Shown here in pieces: positions 1 to 11,490 of a stretch of DNA of 64,000 nucleotides (positions are counted from its first letter, which is position 1; every line of letters starts with the position of its first letter). This DNA is from Hemileia vastatrix. Lineage: Eukaryota; Basidiomycota; Pucciniomycetes; Pucciniales; Zaghouaniaceae. The notes under the pieces were generated by a model that saw only the letters and a program-made list of their open reading frames with translations, was not told where the DNA came from and did no database searches. The position numbers and the translations under genes were made by a program. Location of the stretch: NCBI GenBank assembly GCA_030280995.1, contig JASXTE010000002.1:3607683-3671682 (forward strand). The letters are read 5' to 3'.

Positions 1-280
1 AAGGCTGCAGGGCATGCAAAGACAAACATACTAATCACACTTGTCAAAAACGGCAAAAGATTGGTTACAATATAATACCTGGTGTATCACTTTCAGGGCT
101 GGTTTCAAGTTTAGTACAAGAGGTGACAGAAACATGCTTTCATTTTGAATTATTCCTTGAGAAGAGTGTGGTGAGTCAGTTTTTATTTGTGCCCCTGTGA
201 ATGCAAACATCATACTTTAAACTACTATCAGCTGCCATTCATGAAACCTTTTCCAGGTCCAAACAGCATCTAGGTAATTG
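1..280. other. Unassigned AT-rich flank
   Basis: No gene or repeat recognised. The sequence has no counterpart upstream of the second composite copy at 45125, so it lies outside that repeat. Confidence 0.4.
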
Positions 281-1972
281 TCAGCATAGGTATCCCCAAG
301 ACTGAGTATTTTTTATGTTTAAAATAAGATAACCTTAATTTCATTAAGCTTATAAGTTAATATAATGGTTATAAGACTTATATATATGGTTATTTTGCTT
401 ATATACATATTTATTACACTATTAAATGACTTATATAAGTTTAAATATCTTATCCATAGCCCCATAATACTTATTAAGGTGCTAATGGAGTTATAATATA
501 CTTATCTTAAGTGATATTAAGTAATTATAGACATACATAAGCTTATATGTATGCATAAACCTCATATTCAGTGAAATATGTAGTAATATTATGTATCTAT
601 AGGTCTATAAGCCAGTTTAAACCTCTAGATAGACTATAAGCTTTATTTTTCTACTTATTTTAGGTCATATGAACATATTCAATGGACTCACCATGCCTGC
701 ACAAGCATATACACCTTTTTCAGGTGCATATATCTAGTTTGGACAACTTAATCTGCTTCCTTTAAGGGATTTTTCACTGATTTATGGGTTGGGATATGAT
801 TACTGTGTTGATATGGATGCTTGGGGATGTTATTAGGGGCTTGGACAGATGGTTGGGCTCCTTTACATGCTTTGGGTTTCATTTTATACTTCTTTGGATG
901 AGTTATTTTACTTGTTTCTTTATGGTATCCACTTTTATCTATTTTCTCTATTTATGGTATGGGTGTATGACATCATTAATTGTGATGGAGGTTCCTTACT
1001 GGAGGCCTGGGTAATAAAACTTCTTGAAGTGGACGCCATGGGGAGGTGATGAGCTCTCACAGTTCTGTAATTGCCAGGGATAGCAGTGACATCATCTGGA
1101 TTGAAGGTCTGTGCACTCCAGTAGATTTTGGTATAAGTAAGGGAGGATTTGATGGGTTATTGATCAATCAATTACTTACTAAAACTTAAATAAACATTTT
1201 AAAACAAATATTATCATATATAAATATATTTTAAAGAATTTTTAAATTGATATTATCTTTATATTAGCTATAACTATATGTTATTTATCTATTTTCCATC
1301 ACTAGCATGCATAAAAATCCAAGTATTGTGAGTTTATATTGAGCATAACTATTTTATTAGTCTTCCCCTGAGGTTTAATAACTAAATCATATATAAATAA
1401 GTAGTAGGACCATTAATATTTACTATTAAATCATACTTAGATACTAGAATACACTGACAATTGGGGGTCTTTCTAAAATTATTACATATTATTTAGTATA
1501 AGCCTTAGGACATAATTCTTACTCTAGTATAGCTCATATAAGCCAAATATATGGGTCTGAAGCACATTAGTGGGTCAAAATAACTCAGTGATTGTGGAAA
1601 AGAACCCTTATAATAATTTTACTAATTTTTTTAAAATAATAATTAGGTATTTACAGTAGTAACTGTACGCAATATAAACCTAATTTCACTTGGTATTTGG
1701 TCACCAATATAACACCCAATTAAATTGGTATTTGGTTAAATATTGGTAAGATAATTACTAACCCTTACAAAGGTCTAGTTAAACTTATTATTTTAACTTT
1801 TAACAGATTTTTTAGAATCTTTATTATATTTCATTTAGATAAAGAAAATTAAAAAATTTAGGGTAAGCTCCAGTGCTTTTATTCGTATTTATATTACTAA
1901 TATTTTTTTGTCTACTGAGTACCATACAGGTTTTCCCTTTTGTAGAAATATAAAATAGTTATTTTAGAAATT
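281..1972 (+). other. Non-coding leader of composite repeat copy 1
   Basis: About 1.7 kb upstream of the Gag-like ATG, with no supported coding region. It aligns with 45125-46949 (shared blocks near 740, 1020 and 1460). By position it could be an LTR plus leader or a long 5' UTR, but no matching 3' LTR was found. Confidence 0.4.
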
Positions 1973-3252
1973 ATGAGTGCTCCACAGGACAATGTAAGCG
2001 ATAAAACTGCTTTTAATACTAGGTCTAAAGCTAAAAACAATGTACCAGGACATCACTATGTAAGTACAGTCTTATCCCCAACAAGACAAACTGAGCATAG
2101 AAGAAAAGGACACCCTCCTAAAAAAATAACTATATAGAAGACATCACCTCTTCTTCAGGATAAACTGTCCCACTTAACAAAAAAATTTCTGAAGCTAAAG
2201 GAGTCAAAATCTTCTATTCTAAAAGAGGTTGAAAAAGTGGAAAGCAACTTCAGGATAGGATTCCAGAAACTAAACCAAACTCTAGCAGAGCTGAAGGGTG
2301 TACAGCTAAACCAACCACCCCCTATCCAAGAAGGATCAGGTCATTCCTAGGACAAGATCTTGGTGGAGAAAATGGAAATGGGATTGGTTTCACCAAAAGT
2401 GGGTCAGTCACAACTGCAACAGGGATCCAGCCCCTCATCAGATCACTTCAAATCACCCTTACAAGCCAAAAAAAAGTGCCAAAAAACATGGCTTTCTCTT
2501 ATCCCTTGGTAAGTAGATTGCCTTATAAGATTACACATAATACTGATTATTACAATGCAGGTAATTTAATTGATGTGAAATCTGTCCAAAAGATTGAGGA
2601 GGACTTGAGACAATTGTATTTCAATTTAAATACACCTGATTAATCTTTTTTCAATAAAAATAGTACTATTTATTGTAATAATAATGTTAACCCTCAGTTT
2701 TCACCACTTATTAGTGATTTGAGAGCTTCACTAAACAGTGAAAAATGTAAGAATGAAGATTTTGAGTATTTTAATAAAAATCCAACTGTCCATAGAATTG
2801 TTTCAGCATTATGAAATAGAATGACTGAGTGTGAGGAACAGGAAATTAATCTCACAAATGACACAATTTCATCCTTAACATTTAATACTTCTCAATTGGC
2901 AACAAGAAATAAAGAATTAGAGAAAGAAAACTTGGCTCTAACTCTCAGATACAGATATGATTTTTTAAGCACTAAACATAGTCAACTTTCAAACAAATTC
3001 AGTGAGTTAGAAAAATTGTATGAAGCACATTTATTAAAATATGAATCAAGAACAAAGTTATCTTTTGCACAAACAAATCAAAATGTCTCTGATCTGTTAC
3101 AAAGATTAAACAAGTTTGAGATTGAAACTGCCAATTCACTAATGAATTAGGATAATCATAAGTATAAAAAGTATAATAATAATCCTTTCATTTGCAAAAA
3201 TGAATCTTAATCATACCCATTTCCACCGAAAATAAAAACATCTGGTGGAAGT
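1973..3252 (+). pseudogene. Gag-like gene, 5' part, broken (copy 1)
   Basis: Starts at an ATG giving MSAPQDNVSDKTAF and continues in several frames: a basic N-terminus (RRKGHPPKK), a stretch rich in Leu/Lys/Glu (KFLKLKESKSSILKEVEKVE), then an open piece at 2821-3150 (109 residues) with heptad-like coiled-coil text. Stops near 2136 and 3150 and frame changes show decay. The same ATG and order occur at 46950. The reading is cut exactly by the copia LTR at 3253 and resumes at 8468. Function is inferred as a retroelement capsid-type protein, mainly from the knuckle and SDW-type region further on. Confidence 0.55.
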
Positions 3253-3687
3253 TGTTTATTAATACTTAATATAATTTCTTATGCTATTATCTACATTTGC
3301 TATAGTTCATCCATTATCTAAATTTTCTATGTTTTCAGTCCTAGTAATACTTTTTTATTCATAACCTAGTATTTCTTTTTAACCTAACTATATGATAGAT
3401 CAGCATTATATATGGACGTCAATATTTTTATGTATCACATCCATCTTGTTTTCTATGATTATTTCAATATTATATTGTATCTAAGACTTATTGTCCATTT
3501 CTCTTTCTCATTCAAGTCCATTTCCCTATCACTGTCCCAGTTGTCCCTTGTCCGATTTTCCTTTAGTCCTAAACTTACCTGTCTTTTAATCTTATCAGGT
3601 AATATTTCAATTGCCCTATCACTATCCCAGTCATCCCTTGTCCAATTGTCCTTTAGTCCTAAACTTACCTTTTGTTTAATCTTTTCA
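3253..3687 (+). repeat. Copia 5' LTR
   Basis: 435 bp, begins TGTT and ends TTCA. It aligns along its whole length with 7803-8467 once the MITE there is removed (434 bp). It contains two internal repeats of a CCTATCACT-CCC-AGTCCTAAACTTACC type block. Confidence 0.9.
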
Positions 3688-3710
3688 GGGTTATGGGCCC
3701 TGACCCCCTG
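3688..3710 (+). other. Putative copia primer binding site
   Basis: Just inside the 5' LTR lies TGGGCCCTGACC, whose complement ends in CCA as a tRNA 3' end would. Position is right; the tRNA is not identified. Confidence 0.4.
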
Positions 3711-3793
3711 TTAATTAACTAATCCTGGCAACTCCTGACTCCATAAATACTGATTCATTACCCTCCAGTTCCTCTTCATCCACTTATACTGCA

Positions 3794-6700
3794 ATGGAAA
3801 GTTCTCCTCAACCACCAAATTTCTCATATCTACAAGATAATTCCAATTTTTCTGAAATTAAAGGAATTGAGAAATTAAATGACAAAAATTATAGCACATG
3901 AAAAAAAACCTTAAATATGCTCTGATGGTTTGAAATCTTGACCAATTTCTTGATGAGAATAATCCTATTCCAACCAATCCTGAACTTCTATCAGTGTTTA
4001 AATTATGACCACATCAAGCTAACACTATTATAAAAATGTTCATGGATTATGCCAATCAACATAAATTTATTCTGGATGATGAAGCTGTGGAACCTGCTGA
4101 ACTATGGACTTGAATAAAAAATAATTATGCATCTAAATCTAGACAAAATTGTTCATATGTAGTTAATAAATTATTTAAAATTAAATTTTCTGAAAGCAAT
4201 AAACTGGGAGCTATGGATGAATTTAGAAGTACCATAAAGTTATTACAAGATGTTGCTCCAGATTTATTCAAGGAAAATATTTTATCCTACATTATGGCAA
4301 ACTACGTGTTAAATCTTCTGCCTGAATCATATCAAACTGCTGCAAAAATAATTCTCAGTAAATATGACATCACTAACCAACAACCAACCATTGAGATTGT
4401 CTTTTCTGACATTGACACAGAAGCCACACATTTCAGAGTACTTAATTCATCAGGCAACACTGCAGGAACTGTTTTAGCAATGGAAAACAAGACAAAAACT
4501 TTCTGTAAAAAAGGAAAACATAATCCTTTTGCTCCTCACTCAGAAGATTTGTGTTTTCAACTTCATCCTTAAAAATATAAGGAGTTTCTCAAACGTAAAA
4601 AGAATCAAGAAAATAGGGACAATAACAACCAGTATAAAGTTTACTCAATATTTTTTGATCTACCAGAAAACTATTCCATCCTGGACAGTGGCACTTCTTA
4701 CTCTATCTTCAACAATAAAACCCTTTAAAAAAACTTTAAACCTACTAAAATTTCTTTGTCAATGGAAAATGGGGACAAAGTACTTGCCCTTGGAAAAGGC
4801 AATGTATCCTCCAACTCATCATCTGGCCACAAATTTCATATTAGAAACACCTTATATGCACCCTCAGTAAAATTTACACTTATCTCTATTGTTGACTTAC
4901 TTCTCAATGACTGGAGTTTGGTAAATGAAAACAATCTATTTAAAATTAAACACAAAGGTAACACCTAAATCACATGTTCAACAAAAAAATGGATTATTAG
5001 CTTTCCTTTGGAACCACTCTCAATTGGTCATGTCACTAACTCAATATCAATTAATCAAAGCAATATAGAATGACTTCATCATAGCTTTGCACATCCTAAT
5101 AATCAAGTAATGAAACAATTATTTCCTAACTTATATTTTTTCTGATCTCTCCTGTAAAACATGCACTTTAGCTAAATCTCATATTCTCTCATATTCGGGT
5201 ACCTTTCCTACTCCTTAACTACCTCTGGATGTGATCCACATAGATCTTTGTGGACCAATCACCCCTGAATCTAAATGTCAAAAATTCCATTTGTTTCAAA
5301 TTGTTGATGGACACTCACATTATTTCCATACCTACTTCCTTGATATAAAATCAGAAACTTTTGAAAAGTACAAGGAATATGAAGCATTAGTTGAAAATAA
5401 AAGAGAACATAACATCAAATGTATAGTTTCCGATAACAGTGGTGAGTTCACTAGCAATTCAATCAAAAACCATTTCAAACAAAATGGAATTGTACACTTG
5501 AAAACTGCACCCTATTCACCTCAACAAAATCCTTTTGTTGAGCAAGGTAATCAAACTATTTTCAAAAAGACCAAAAAATTGTTGATTGAATCTGGCCTAG
5601 ACTCCCATTGGTGGGCTGAGGCCGTTAGCACAGCTAACTTTCTACTTAATATACTTCCCAGTGCTTCACTTGAAAATAAAACTCCTTGGTAACTGTGGCA
5701 CAGTCCCTCCTCCAAAATGCCCCAAAAGCTTCATCCTTTTGGATCTGATGTAGTTAATTATGTTCAAAAACATAAAAGATATGGAAAATTTGATAAAAAT
5801 GGGGAGGAAGGAATGTTTCTTGATTACTGTGAGGGTCACGTTAAATTTTGCATTTACTCACCCATTACTGACAGTATATTATTTACACATGATGTAAAAT
5901 TCCTAAACTCATTTAATCTAGCTCAAACCATATCAAAGGGTGAACCTATTGATAGCATAATTTTTCTTGAATTAGAAAACTCATTCATCATATCCTTCAA
6001 TCAAAATAATGAGAATATTTCCAACCTACCTGATCCTCATCTTCAAATCACTTCTGAGAATTATGACTACCCTGTGAACAATGATGTTGATTTTATTTGA
6101 AGAAGTACCCTCTTTTCCTCAATATTAAAAATACTATACATACATTGATAAAAATACTAAAACCATCAATGAAATATCCTCAGATATTGATATATCTAAT
6201 ATTCTATCATTTAAACACAGAGGCAATTCAATTAACCTGATTGTCACTTCTCATGATACTCCTAAAATCTTTCATGAAGCTATCAATTCTTTAGAAAGTG
6301 ATGAATGGCTTAAAGCCATTCAAGCCAAACTGGATAGCATTGATAAACATGAGGTATGGAATGAAACAACAATCTCTAACCACAATCATCTTCTAGGAAC
6401 CACCTGGACCTTCAAACAAAAAACCAAATCTGAAGGTAACATTATCAAATATAAGGCTAGAGTATGTGTTCAAGGATTCTCACAAATTGAAGGGATAGAG
6501 TACAGCCACACTTATGCTCCTACAGGTTGATTAACTACATTGCAATTCTTGCTCAGTGTTGCTGCTCACAAAAATTGGGAGCTTCATTAAATGAATGTCA
6601 AATCTGCATTTCTACACGGTGAACCCTCTTAAGATTTATATATGAGATTTCCATGTGGATATATACCACAAAAAAAATCACTGTTTTTATCTTAAAAAAT

Positions 6701-7738
6701 CCTTATATGGACTCAAGCAGAGTCCCAGATGTTGGTAATTAAAATTATCATCCTTCTTTAAAGACATTGGTTTCAAGCCTAGTGTCGCAGACCCATGTCT
6801 TTTCTTCAACAATGATTCATCAAATCCTTTTTACGTATTTATTCACATGGAAAACCAGATTATTGGTGGTCCATCCATTCAAAGATTGAAAGACAAAAAT
6901 TCCACAGTTTTTGACATGGATGACCAAGGCAAACTTAACTGGGTCTTTGGTGTGAAGGTAACTAGAGATAGTGATGCTTATATTTTTAGTTTATCTTAAT
7001 CTTTATACATTAATAAATTATTCAATGAATTTAATTACCAAAATTGTTGATCAGTGTCAACTCCTCTGGTACCCAAATCTCAATTTACTTCTGTTTCATC
7101 ATCCAATCTTAGTCCACCATTTAATTATTGATGGGCCATTGGCTTGCTAAATTATCTTATTTTATGCACTTGTCCTAATTTGGCTTACACCACCAGCTCT
7201 CTTGCTCAATACCTTAATGAAACTACTGATCAACAATTTAATGAATTTTTCCATGTTTTTTGATATTTGCAACTGACCAAAGACCATTTCTTGACTCTTG
7301 GTAATGTAAGGGATAGTCAACTAGGAAATCTTTTTGGTTTTTCTGATGCCAATTACAACAAGGCAACAGACTCCAAATCAAATTCTGGTACTCTAATTTT
7401 CCATCTTGGTCTTATGAGCTAGCAATCTTCAAAACAACAGTCAGTGGCTCTCTCTACCTCTAAAATGGAATATTACTCCATGACAGAATGTGGACAGGAT
7501 TTCATTTGGACAAAAGAATTATTTAAAGCTTTCTCCATCAATCTAAAGAGCTCCAAACTAAAAGGTGATAATCAAGGAGCCATAAATCTTACTTTGAATC
7601 CTTTGTATCAACACAGAACTTGTCACATCAACACAAGAGTTCAGTGGTTACAAGAACAAGTAAACAATTATGAATTCACAATAGAATATGTATCAACCAA
7701 TGACATGTTAGCTGACATTATAACCAAATATCTATAGC
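3794..7738 (+). pseudogene. Copia gag-pol polyprotein, broken
   Basis: Encoded Gag, protease, integrase, RT and RNase H of a Ty1/copia element. Visible in order: Gag from ATG 3794, with a W/L-rich region and open stretch 4213-4572; protease box ILDSGTSYSIF near 4670; integrase core at 5231-5692 with D (HIDLCGP), D (VSDNSGEF) and E (NPFVEQGNQ); RT at 6290-7000 with KARVCVQGFSQIEG and NVKSAFLHGEP; RNase H at 7444-7737 with ALSTSKMEYYSM, DNQGAINL and the DMLADIITK end. The RT active site reads FIHMENQIIGG where the family has two aspartates, so it is catalytically dead even apart from the many stops. Confidence 0.85.
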
Positions 7739-7788
7739 TTCCTAAGCACCATTCATTCCTGAAAGCCTTTAATCCTTTTCAGCTGTCT

Positions 7789-7802
7789 TGAGAATGGGAG
7801 AG
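7789..7802 (+). other. Copia polypurine tract
   Basis: Purine-rich GAATGGGAGAG directly before the 3' LTR, the normal plus-strand primer position. Confidence 0.6.
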
Positions 7803-8467
7803 TGTTGATTCATACTTAGTATAATTTCTTATGGTATTATCTATGTTTGCTATAGCTCATCCATTATCTACATTTTCTTTGTTCTCAGTCCTAGTAACAC
7901 TTTTTATTCATAACCAACACTATGCAATATAGGGGGTGGACTTGCTAGAAATTCCTCAACCTGAACTCAGACTGAACTCATACTGAACTCTACTTGAACA
8001 CCCACCTAAACCTATTCTGCTGAGTGATGCTAATCCTTGATTGTATGGTTCCTTTATCAATAGCTCAATGTGTGTTCAATCTGTGGCAAGTTTGGGTCCA
8101 AGGTTTCAGACTTGCTAGCAAGTCCGCCACCCATATTGTGTGGTGCTAGTATTTCTTTTTAACCTAAATATATGACAGATCATAATTATATATGGATTTT
8201 AATATTATTATGTATCACATCCACCTTATTTTCTACAATTACTTCAATATTATATTATATCTAAAACTTATTGTTCATTTCTCTTTCTCATTCAAGTCCA
8301 TTTCCCTATCACTGTCCCAGTTGTCCCTTGTCTAATTGTCCTTCAGTCCTAAACTTACTTGTCATTTAATCTTATCAGGTAATATTTCAATTGTCCTATC
8401 ACTGTCCCAAATTTCCCTTGTCCAATTTCCCTTTAGTCCTAAACTTACTTGTTGTTTAATCTTATCA
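7803..8467 (+). repeat. Copia 3' LTR with MITE insert
   Basis: Begins TGTTGATT and ends TTATCA. Without the 228-bp MITE and its 3-bp duplication it is 434 bp, matching the 5' LTR. It differs from it by many substitutions, so the insertion is old. Confidence 0.9.
7918..8145 (+). mobile_element. CACTA-like MITE, copy A
   Basis: Terminal inverted repeats begin CACTATGCAATATAGGGGG and, from the other end, CACCACACAATATGGG. The 3' end holds the palindrome GGACTTGCTAGCAAGTCC slightly altered. The 5-prime LTR at 3361 shows the empty site (AACCTAGTATT), giving a 3-bp target duplication CTA with one copy mutated to CAA. The interior has ~11-bp ACTGAACTCAG-type repeats. No coding capacity. Confidence 0.8.
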
Positions 8468-9503
8468 GAAGTGTGAACTCTGAAAGAACAAGTGTGAGTC
8501 ACAAATCAGTACAAGCGGAAATACAATACCATTTATCTAAAGTTAATGAGTTATTAAATTTTCCCAGGATAAGTTAAACTAAATCCAATCAGAAAAACTG
8601 CCCTAAAATTGGCCAGTACCCAACTTATGATGGGGAAGCCAGCTCTGATTGGCAACACTTTCTTCAATAAATTGACAACATAAAATTCTCATTTTAATTA
8701 CCTGATGAAGAGATAACATCAAAGTTAATTTCATTATTTAGAGATGTTTCTTTATTATTGTTGGAAGTTGTATTAAGTGAGGGTAAATATTACTCTTGGG
8801 GCTGAATGGAATTACCTAATTGAAAAACAATTCGGAAGTTAAAAATTAAGACTAACTCAAAAAGATTATATGAAAAACTTAGATATAATCTGGTGAATGG
8901 TGAAAAACAAATGGTATTTCAAATGAATTTAAACAAAATATTAAAAGCCATTGAGCCAAAAATGGATTTTAACTTATGTCAAGATAAGATGATATAATAA
9001 TTACCTATATCTACCAGAGACATTGTTTCAGGAAGAACAATTATTGTAAATGAATATTCTTATTTTTCTATATTTTTAATGAAATATTATTAAAACATAA
9101 GTATGAAGCAAGGTGCACCACTTTTAAACAGAATAATGAACCTTTAAAGATTCAAAGTTCAAAACCACTCCTGGAGAAGCAGAAAAAACTAACTGCCCCT
9201 GTGGTACCAAAAAAGTATGAAGCAAAAACTTGTTATAAGGGTAATAATCCTTGGTTCAAAGGTCAAAAAGTATGAGAAAAAAATAAATATTGTTGAAAAT
9301 CAGCAAGATTCTGAAAATGTGACAGAAAATGGTAAATATTTAAGTGACTGTGACAGTAATATTTCATACAGTGATATAAATGAAGTATATATGTTGGAAG
9401 ATGATTTGTCCATCTTTGACAACCCAATATTTAGTATAGACCTAAAAATACCCTTAATAGGAGGTCTCAGACATTACCAAAAATTCCTAGCTTATTTCAT
9501 TTG
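8468..9503 (+). pseudogene. Gag-like gene, 3' part, broken (copy 1)
   Basis: Continues the gene cut at 3252. It reads YPTYDGEASSDW-type text (near 8620), LPDEEITSKLISLF, a KAIEPKMDFNLCQDKM segment and, at 9217-9504, an acidic C-terminal part (NIVENQQDSEN...LEDDLSIFDNP). The copy at 48900-49200 keeps YKCNNHWVKGHRC, a C-x2-C...H-x-C knuckle of the type seen at the end of Ty3/gypsy Gag; here it is eroded. Stops near 8670, 8700 and 8998 break it. Family knowledge: rust-type gypsy Gag proteins share the SDW...KLPDE-TSKL layout. Confidence 0.55.
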
Positions 9504-9917
9504 AAAAATGGCACACAAACATGCCATGAAATGTGACTGATTTGGGACTTGTGGTCTCAAACATGGCATCAAACACATCCTACTTTTGTACAATTTTCTT
9601 AACCACAATTCAGCCCAAAATTACTCACATCCTCCTAATCAGCTGCACATCACCTTCCTTCCATACTCACCCATATACTCTATGTCACAACTCTTCTCTC
9701 CCAGTTCATTTCCAAATCATATTTTTCTCTTTCACACCACAGTAAGTCTATTAAATTTTATTCCATTTTTTAGAAACTTTTCCTACTCAAATTTCTATAC
9801 TCAAAACTTCTTATTTTTATACAAAGCATCATAAATATCTAAAACCTTTTTTAGTTTATCCTTTTCTTCAACAAAGTTTTATTTTTCCCTAATTTATTTT
9901 TTTAGTGTTAATTTATC
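9504..9917 (+). other. Spacer between Gag-like and SANT-like genes
   Basis: No supported gene. A pyrimidine-rich stretch ends in CTTTCACACCACAG|TAAG, so introns or a promoter for the next gene are possible. The same text occurs at 49250-49600. Confidence 0.35.
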
Positions 9918-11174
9918 ATGCTTCTCCCAGAAGTTACTTCACAAAAATTTTCTCAATTGAAACCGCCTGATTTACAGATTGAAATTAACTGGTTGAAAAT
10001 TAAATCTAATTTTGATTCCTGTTTTGGCTGTGAAACATCCACTCAATTTGGTTGTCCGCCCACATCAAAATTGAGTGGCTTTAATCAAATGGAAGTGGAG
10101 TTTTAAAAAAAATAAAGGTAAGATGGATTGGACACTAAAGCAAATGAGGGAAAAATTCAAAAACTATCAAAAAAATACATGAAAGCAAAGATGGATTCTT
10201 CTTCAACTGGGTTTGGAGTTACCAAAGATGATGAAAATCGTGGAATCACATCTGTTTCTGAAAAACTCAACTCTATGTGTCCTCTTTATGATCAAATGGA
10301 CAAATGTTTTGGAAAATGGCCTGATGTCAACCCCTTGCACATGAATCAAGGTCCAAGAATTTCTGAGTGTCATACAAATAGTCAAGATTTTCCTTTAGAT
10401 CCTTCACTTGAATCTCCAGAATTTGGAGAACCATCTGTTTATTCTGAAATTGTGCTTGCTGAGTCCATGGTAGTAAGACTAAACTACTTTTGCTATTATT
10501 TTTTCTTTTGTAGTGCTGATTCACTCCCCATGTATAAACTAGACCCAAGCCTCATCAAATCTAGAAATTTGTAAGGAAGTAGCTGACAATGAAAGATTAG
10601 AAGATAAAGGATCAAACCCTCCTAGAAACAGACTCAAGCAAAGAGCTTCTGCTATTTTTGGGACAACTCAATCAATGTCAAAGGCTGTTTTTCCTGCTTA
10701 TGGGGGATTGTTAATAAATGCCAACAAGCTAATATTTTTTATTTTTGTTTTTACTAAAGAATTTTTCTTAATTTATTTCTCTAACTTTTAAAATTTAAAC
10801 TTGTTTCAGAAAAAGAAAAAGCACAAATTGAAATCATGAAGTTGGAGTCTCATGAAAAAACTACAGAATGTTAACTACTTTTTGAGGAAAATAAGTATTT
10901 TCATTCACAATAAAAGGAAGAAATTTTTTTAGAAATTGAGAAAGATCATTTAGATTCGGATAGGAAGAAGGTTAGTAATCAAAGAGAGGGTGATAAAAAA
11001 TTCAAAAATACTCAATTTTAATTTGAAAATGCTAAAATTCAGTTACAAGCCAATGAATTAAAAATGAAGCAACTTGATGCTGAAAAATCAAGAAATGAAG
11101 CTTTTTTACTTGCCTGTGTTAATGCAAAAAAGTCAAATCCTGATATTAAAGTGTTGCTTTCTTTACTTAATTAA
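9918..11174 (+). pseudogene. Myb/SANT-like DNA-binding protein of PIF/Harbinger type (copy 1)
   Basis: Likely the accessory DNA-binding protein that PIF/Harbinger transposons encode next to their transposase. From ATG 9918 the text runs KLSGFNQMEVEF, then after a frame change MREKFKNYQKKYMKAK and SSTGFGVTKDDENRGIT, then CPLYDQMDKCFGKWPDVNP. This helical domain plus 'STGFG...PLYD-MD--FG' tail is the pattern of Myb/SANT-like proteins from fungal and plant transposons. A likely intron at 10470-10513 (GTAGTAAG...ACTAAAC...TTTTGTAG) is followed by EVADNERLEDKGSNPPRN and a charged coiled-coil end (LQANELKMKQLDAEKSRNEA...DIKVLLSLLN, stop near 11174). Frameshift near 10106 and stops near 10870 show decay. 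Confidence 0.6.
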
Positions 11175-11216
11175 AATATTAAGTAAATATTAACACATTT
11201 CTTTCTGAATTTATTC

Positions 11217-11490
11217 TTTAATATCAACATAAAATTCTTCTAACAATTCACATATATCCCTCCTTAGATTTTTAAAGTATTCAACATTTTTTTGTCTCAC
11301 TAAATTACTTATATTTAATAGTCTAGATCCTACTCTGTCAATCATACTTTCTAATTTTTTATCAGTTACATTTAGTAATTTTTCTTTAGTCTTGGATTAA
11401 TCACTTTCTTTTATTTTTTCCCAAATACTATCATCATCCACAAATTCTTTTCTTTTGCATCTTATGACCACCAAATTATTTCTAAGTCAA
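11217..11490 (-). pseudogene. Lysine-rich antisense ORF fragment
   Basis: Read on the minus strand: KRKEFVDDDSIWEKIKESD, a stop, then SKTKEKLLNVTDKKLESM and IDRVGSRLLNISNLVRQKN, ending YVDIKE. It looks coding because it stays open and charged apart from one stop. It converges on the SANT-like gene. It is absent from copy 2, where about 750 bp are deleted. Function not recognised; possibly part of the Harbinger element. Confidence 0.35.

Larger units (their letters stand above)
3253..8467 (+). mobile_element. Ty1/copia LTR retrotransposon, degenerate
   Basis: Complete structure: 5' LTR 3253-3687, primer-site-like sequence, gag-pol, purine tract, 3' LTR 7803-8467. It is flanked by a perfect 5-bp target duplication GAAGT (3248-3252 and 8468-8472). 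The empty site can be read in the second composite copy near 48236, where the flanks are continuous. Many stops and frameshifts are spread across gag, protease, integrase and RT, so it is an inactive copy. Confidence 0.9.

Noticed and set aside
784..1049. Two membrane-like open frames in the leader
   Set aside because: Overlapping frames in T-rich DNA; not kept in the second composite copy.
9533..9834. Two overlapping open frames between the Gag-like and SANT-like genes
   Set aside because: Pyrimidine-rich composition; no conserved protein text between copies apart from what shared DNA explains.
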